Source: UBA922 sp964571295
Lineage (GTDB): Bacteria > Patescibacteriota > Patescibacteriia > Magasanikbacterales > UBA922
Assembly: GCA_964571295.1 (NCBI GenBank)
Contig: CAZNAO010000020.1
Span: forward strand, 1 to 15,815
Length of the DNA: 15,815 bases
Direction: 5' to 3'
Positions 13,248 to 15,815 of the stretch are shown in pieces. Position 1 is the stretch's first letter. Each line of letters begins with the position of its first letter. Below the pieces are notes generated by a model. It made no database searches and was not told the origin of the DNA. It saw only the letters and a list, made by a program, of their open reading frames with translations. A program made the position numbers and the translations under genes.

Positions 13248-15241
13248 GATTAGCTGTACCCACACCATCTTCTTCAAGAGTAATATTTTCTGTGATCAAC
13301 CCACCCTTACCATCGGTCTTTTCACTTGAAAAATCCAACACCCTGCTTTCATAAAGTTTATATCCCTTCTTTTCAACAGTGACGTAATAGGTGCTTGGTC
13401 CGACCAGAATCGCATAACGCCCTTTCCGGTCAGTAACTGCCATCGCCACCAATTTATGATAGGTGCTATCAAAAACACGTACCACCGCTTTACCAACTGA
13501 CTTGCCACTACCTGTTTCAGTTACGAAGCCTGCTGCATTCTTAATCTTTTTTGCAGAAATTCGATATATTACCACATACACTACTATATGAATCCCGAGC
13601 AGGGCTAAGGCAAAAAACCTCGGTGAAATAATCAAAGAAATAATAGTAGCAATAATTCCGATTACACTAACGCTCTTTTGAAGCCCGATACGTGTATATT
13701 CGGCAATAACGTGGGCACTTGTTTTCTTTTCAAGAACAGGGTCAAGTGGAATATTATAATTCAATTCTTTGGCATCATCTTCAATCGTAAACTTTTCACC
13801 GTGATACAAATTAGTAAACGCACGGTCTTCTGAAAAATTCTTAAGATATTCACTTCTCCCTGCAAATCCTTCTTTTTGCACCTCAATATGGTATGCTCCT
13901 TTATCACCCGAGATAAAGTACCGCCCATCAGTATCAGTAACCTGTGTTCGACTGACCGCACCCGTCTCAGCATTGATGAGACGAATCGCAGCCAAATCAA
14001 TTGGTTGTTTGGTATATGCATTATACACCACGCCCCACTGTTTTTGTTTGCGGCGGCGGTACAACAAGAACGGCTGGGAAAAAATCAACCGAACATACAA
14101 TAATACCTGCGAGAGTTGAAAACCAGTTGCCACCACCTGCGCAGCAGCCGCAGTAGCAATCACTGGAGTTACTACCGTAGTATTAGTCTTTTCAACGACC
14201 GGATTATCAATCACCTGTTTAGTCGTATCGTACACGGCAGTTGCGGTTTCTTTGACTGCACGACCTGCGGCTGTTTTTTCAAGTGATACTGAAATTGCGG
14301 TAAGCGTATTTTTTACCACTTCCACTGTTTTTTGAATCTGTGTAGTTACTACGTTTTTCACCGTCTCAACCGTAGAGCCGATGACTGATGTCCCTCCACC
14401 ACCTCCACTATTCCCGGTGCCGTCCCCGCTTCCGCCGCCACCCCCATCAGTGGGCGGATTGGTTGGAGGAGTAACCGGTGGCTCAGTCGGGGGTTCTGTT
14501 GGTGGCTCTGTGGGAGGTTCCGTCGGAGGTTNNNNNNNNNNNNNNNNNNNNNNNNNNNNNNNNNNNNNNNNNNNNNNNNNNNNNNNNNNNNNNNNNNNNN
14601 NNNNNNNNNNNNNNNNNNNNNNNNNNNNNNNTCGGAGGTTCGGTAGGTGGCTCAGTCGGGGGTTCTGTTGGTGGCTCTGTGGGAGGTTCCGTCGGAGGTT
14701 CGGTAGGTGGCTCAGTCGGGGGTTCTGTTGGTGGCTCTGTGGGAGGAACGTCTCCCCCCCCACCCTCACTACAGCGCCTCCAGTCAGTTTTCACACTGCA
14801 ATGAGTACAGCTGAAATTAATTCTTCCTGCTTCGTTTGTCGTTCCACCCACTCCGGTAAACACTCCGTTTTCACTGATCGAAACCCCACTCATCGGAATC
14901 CAACCAAATGACTCTGACCAGGCATAACCACCTAATTGTCCCGTACTACAGGTATTCGTCACTCCGCCGTTCGATGGAGAAAAATTAATCCAGCCAAACA
15001 CACTTGACCATGCGTATCCGGTAACCGCTGTGTCTGTGATCACAAGTCCATGATACGTACTGCTTGCGTCTACTGGTGCAAAATTAATCCACCCCATGTT
15101 TTCTCCCCAGCCATATTTATTTCCCGGATCAATCGTGCCAGTCGCCCCATGTACGAGTCCGGTCGCTACCAACCAAATACTGATACCGATCAGGGTACCA
15201 GTATATCGCATTCGTTTTTTGAAAAAATGAGACATAGTCAT
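13231..15241 (-). CDS. GW-repeat/PPTE-stalk surface protein with carboxypeptidase-regulatory-like domains (spans assembly gap)
   Basis: The two sides of the N gap (14532-14631) read in different frames as printed but make one protein if the true gap is a multiple of three. N-terminal side: signal sequence 1-33 (IGISIWLVATGLVHGA), then three repeats, YGWGENMGWINFAP, YAWSSVFGWINFSP and YAWSESFGWIPMSG, then Cys-rich SCTHC and RRC, and a Gly run. A PPTE repeat stalk follows. C-terminal side: a Gly/Ser linker, a helical part, a hydrophobic Ala/Leu segment ending in YRRRKQKQ, a carboxypeptidase-regulatory-like domain (WGVVYNAYTKQPI to VQKEGF), a hydrophobic hairpin (VIGIIATIISLIIS and FALALLGIHIVVYVVIY) and a second such domain (AGFVTETGSGKS to VEKKGY). 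It is probably an envelope-anchored stalk protein. The start may be ATG 15241 or 15235, 10 or 16 bases after the upstream stop. The function is unknown. Confidence 0.8.
14477..14751. repeat. Coding tandem repeat: 60-bp units built of 12-bp PPTE units
   Basis: Each 12-bp subunit encodes Pro-Pro-Thr-Glu on the minus strand. Five subunits with different synonymous bases form a 60-bp higher-order unit. Two consecutive copies lie at 14632-14691 and 14692-14751, the second differing only at its last bases, and a third, partial copy at 14477-14531 is cut by the N run. Near-identity of the 60-bp copies points to recent expansion. Confidence 0.9.
14532..14631. other. Assembly gap (100 N) inside the PPTE repeat
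   Basis: Exactly 100 N, the customary placeholder for unknown length. Repeat phase on both sides implies that the real missing length is 51+60k bases. Confidence 0.95.
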
Positions 15242-15251
15242 CTGTTCATCT

Positions 15252-15815
15252 TTACGGTGTCGCTTCTTCGGAGGTCGTGGACGTAAAGATTTCAGTAAGG
15301 ATCGTCGAGACGGTTTCCGTGATTTCAGGAGCGGGCGGGGTTGTAGTGGTGGTGTCTTCAGGAATTTCCGGACTTGTCTCAATAGTTGATGACACAGACG
15401 TATCCTCGCTTGACGTATCAGGAGTAGAGATTTCCGATTCTATATCCGTATATACTGCAGAACCTCCGTCATCATATATAGTGCTTTCAGAACTTCCACC
15501 TCCACACGCTCCGAGATTCTTCACCAATTCTCCTCCTCTGATTTCCACACAATACACCTCTCCGGTTTCCTGGTCCGTCATTTCGATTCCGGTATCCACC
15601 TTTACTTTATGGAAGACTCCCACCACTGCGGTTACACGCTCTGCGACAAAATCTTTGAGTATATATGCCGCTTCTGATAGTCGATTCGTCAGATAGGTCA
15701 TGGCGCTCGCGAGCGGACGGCCTGCAGCGTACAAGAGCGCTTCTTCGGACGTAACTCCCGGTTCTTCCGACGTAACTCCTGCATAGGCAAGGATAAGACC
15801 GTCGATCTGTGCTTG
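15252..15815 (-). CDS. Putative surface protein, C-terminal part (5' end outside window)
   Basis: The frame is open from the right edge to the TAA at 15252 (187 codons), so the gene starts outside the window; an internal TTG at 15734 is not the start. Near the edge is a short direct repeat, GVTSEE-PGVTSEE. Then comes a helical segment (AAGRPLASAMTYLTNRLSEA, KDFVAERVTAVVGVFHKVKV) and the motif DQETGEVYCVEIRGGELVKN ending LGAC. This resembles C-terminal pieces that I recall after chaperone-like or fibre domains in CPR surface proteins. The last 80 residues are Ser/Thr/Glu/Pro-rich (SSEDTSVSSTIETSPEIPED), a likely extended tail. The PPTE gene starts 10 bases downstream, so the two are probably one operon. 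The function is unknown. Confidence 0.75.
   Translation of the reverse strand, partial: QAQIDGLILAYAGVTSEEPGVTSEEALLYAAGRPLASAMTYLTNRLSEAAYILKDFVAERVTAVVGVFHKVKVDTGIEMTDQETGEVYCVEIRGGELVKNLGACGGGSSESTIYDDGGSAVYTDIESEISTPDTSSEDTSVSSTIETSPEIPEDTTTTTPPAPEITETVSTILTEIFTSTTSEEATP

Noticed and set aside
14477..14751. Possible CRISPR array
   Set aside because: Units are contiguous 12/60-bp coding repeats without spacers, and no cas gene is near.
14632..14769. Frame reading RNLPQSHQQNPRLSHLPN as a separate protein start
   Set aside because: It is an out-of-frame reading of the PPTE repeat caused by the arbitrary 100-N gap length.
14381..14911. Plus-strand frame rich in GGSVGG repeats across the N gap
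   Set aside because: It is the antisense of the PPTE repeat; the minus strand has a signal sequence, GW repeats and known C-terminal domains.
15277..15696. 139-codon Val/Ser-rich plus-strand frame at the right edge
   Set aside because: Antisense of the Thr/Glu-rich tail of the minus-strand surface protein.

Overview
The window looks like a chromosomal segment from a candidate-phyla-radiation (Patescibacteria, Parcubacteria-like) bacterium. Compact housekeeping genes (IF-2, RNase Y, HU, class B PBP, PilT, thioredoxin, glutamate dehydrogenase, three tRNAs) sit between genes for large secreted proteins of types I associate with that group: Gly-rich repeats with an LVIVD propeller, GW-ENxGWINF repeats, and PPTE stalks with carboxypeptidase-regulatory-like domains. 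The lineage is inferred from gene content and cannot be proved here. The standard code fits, because no in-frame TGA occurs in any gene.

Layout. 1-2477 (-): 5' part of a giant Gly-rich surface protein that runs off the left edge. 2623-7353 (-): infB, trxA, a DUF4349 membrane protein and gdhA, with separate promoters before infB, trxA and DUF4349 and a terminator after gdhA. 7354-7704: divergent infB/rny promoters and a long rny leader. 7705-9231 (+): rny. 9505-9783 (+): HU. 9877-10043 (-): tRNA-Glu and tRNA-Met, sharing a two-way terminator with HU. 10118-13027 (-): pilT then ftsI. 13136-13211 (+): tRNA-Pro. 13231-15815 (-): two surface-protein genes. The upstream one is cut by the right edge. 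The downstream one is broken by a 100-N assembly gap inside a PPTE tandem repeat.

Five good sigma70-type promoters (17-bp spacers) and several strong intrinsic terminators are visible. None of the genes whose start lies in the window has a well-placed Shine-Dalgarno sequence. The most interesting items are the surface proteins: a duplicated Gly-rich module with conserved cysteines; a PPTE stalk whose missing length can be predicted as 51+60k bases; and a G8 tract in the coding sequence directly before the stalk that could allow phase variation. No CRISPR array, insertion sequence or defence system was seen.
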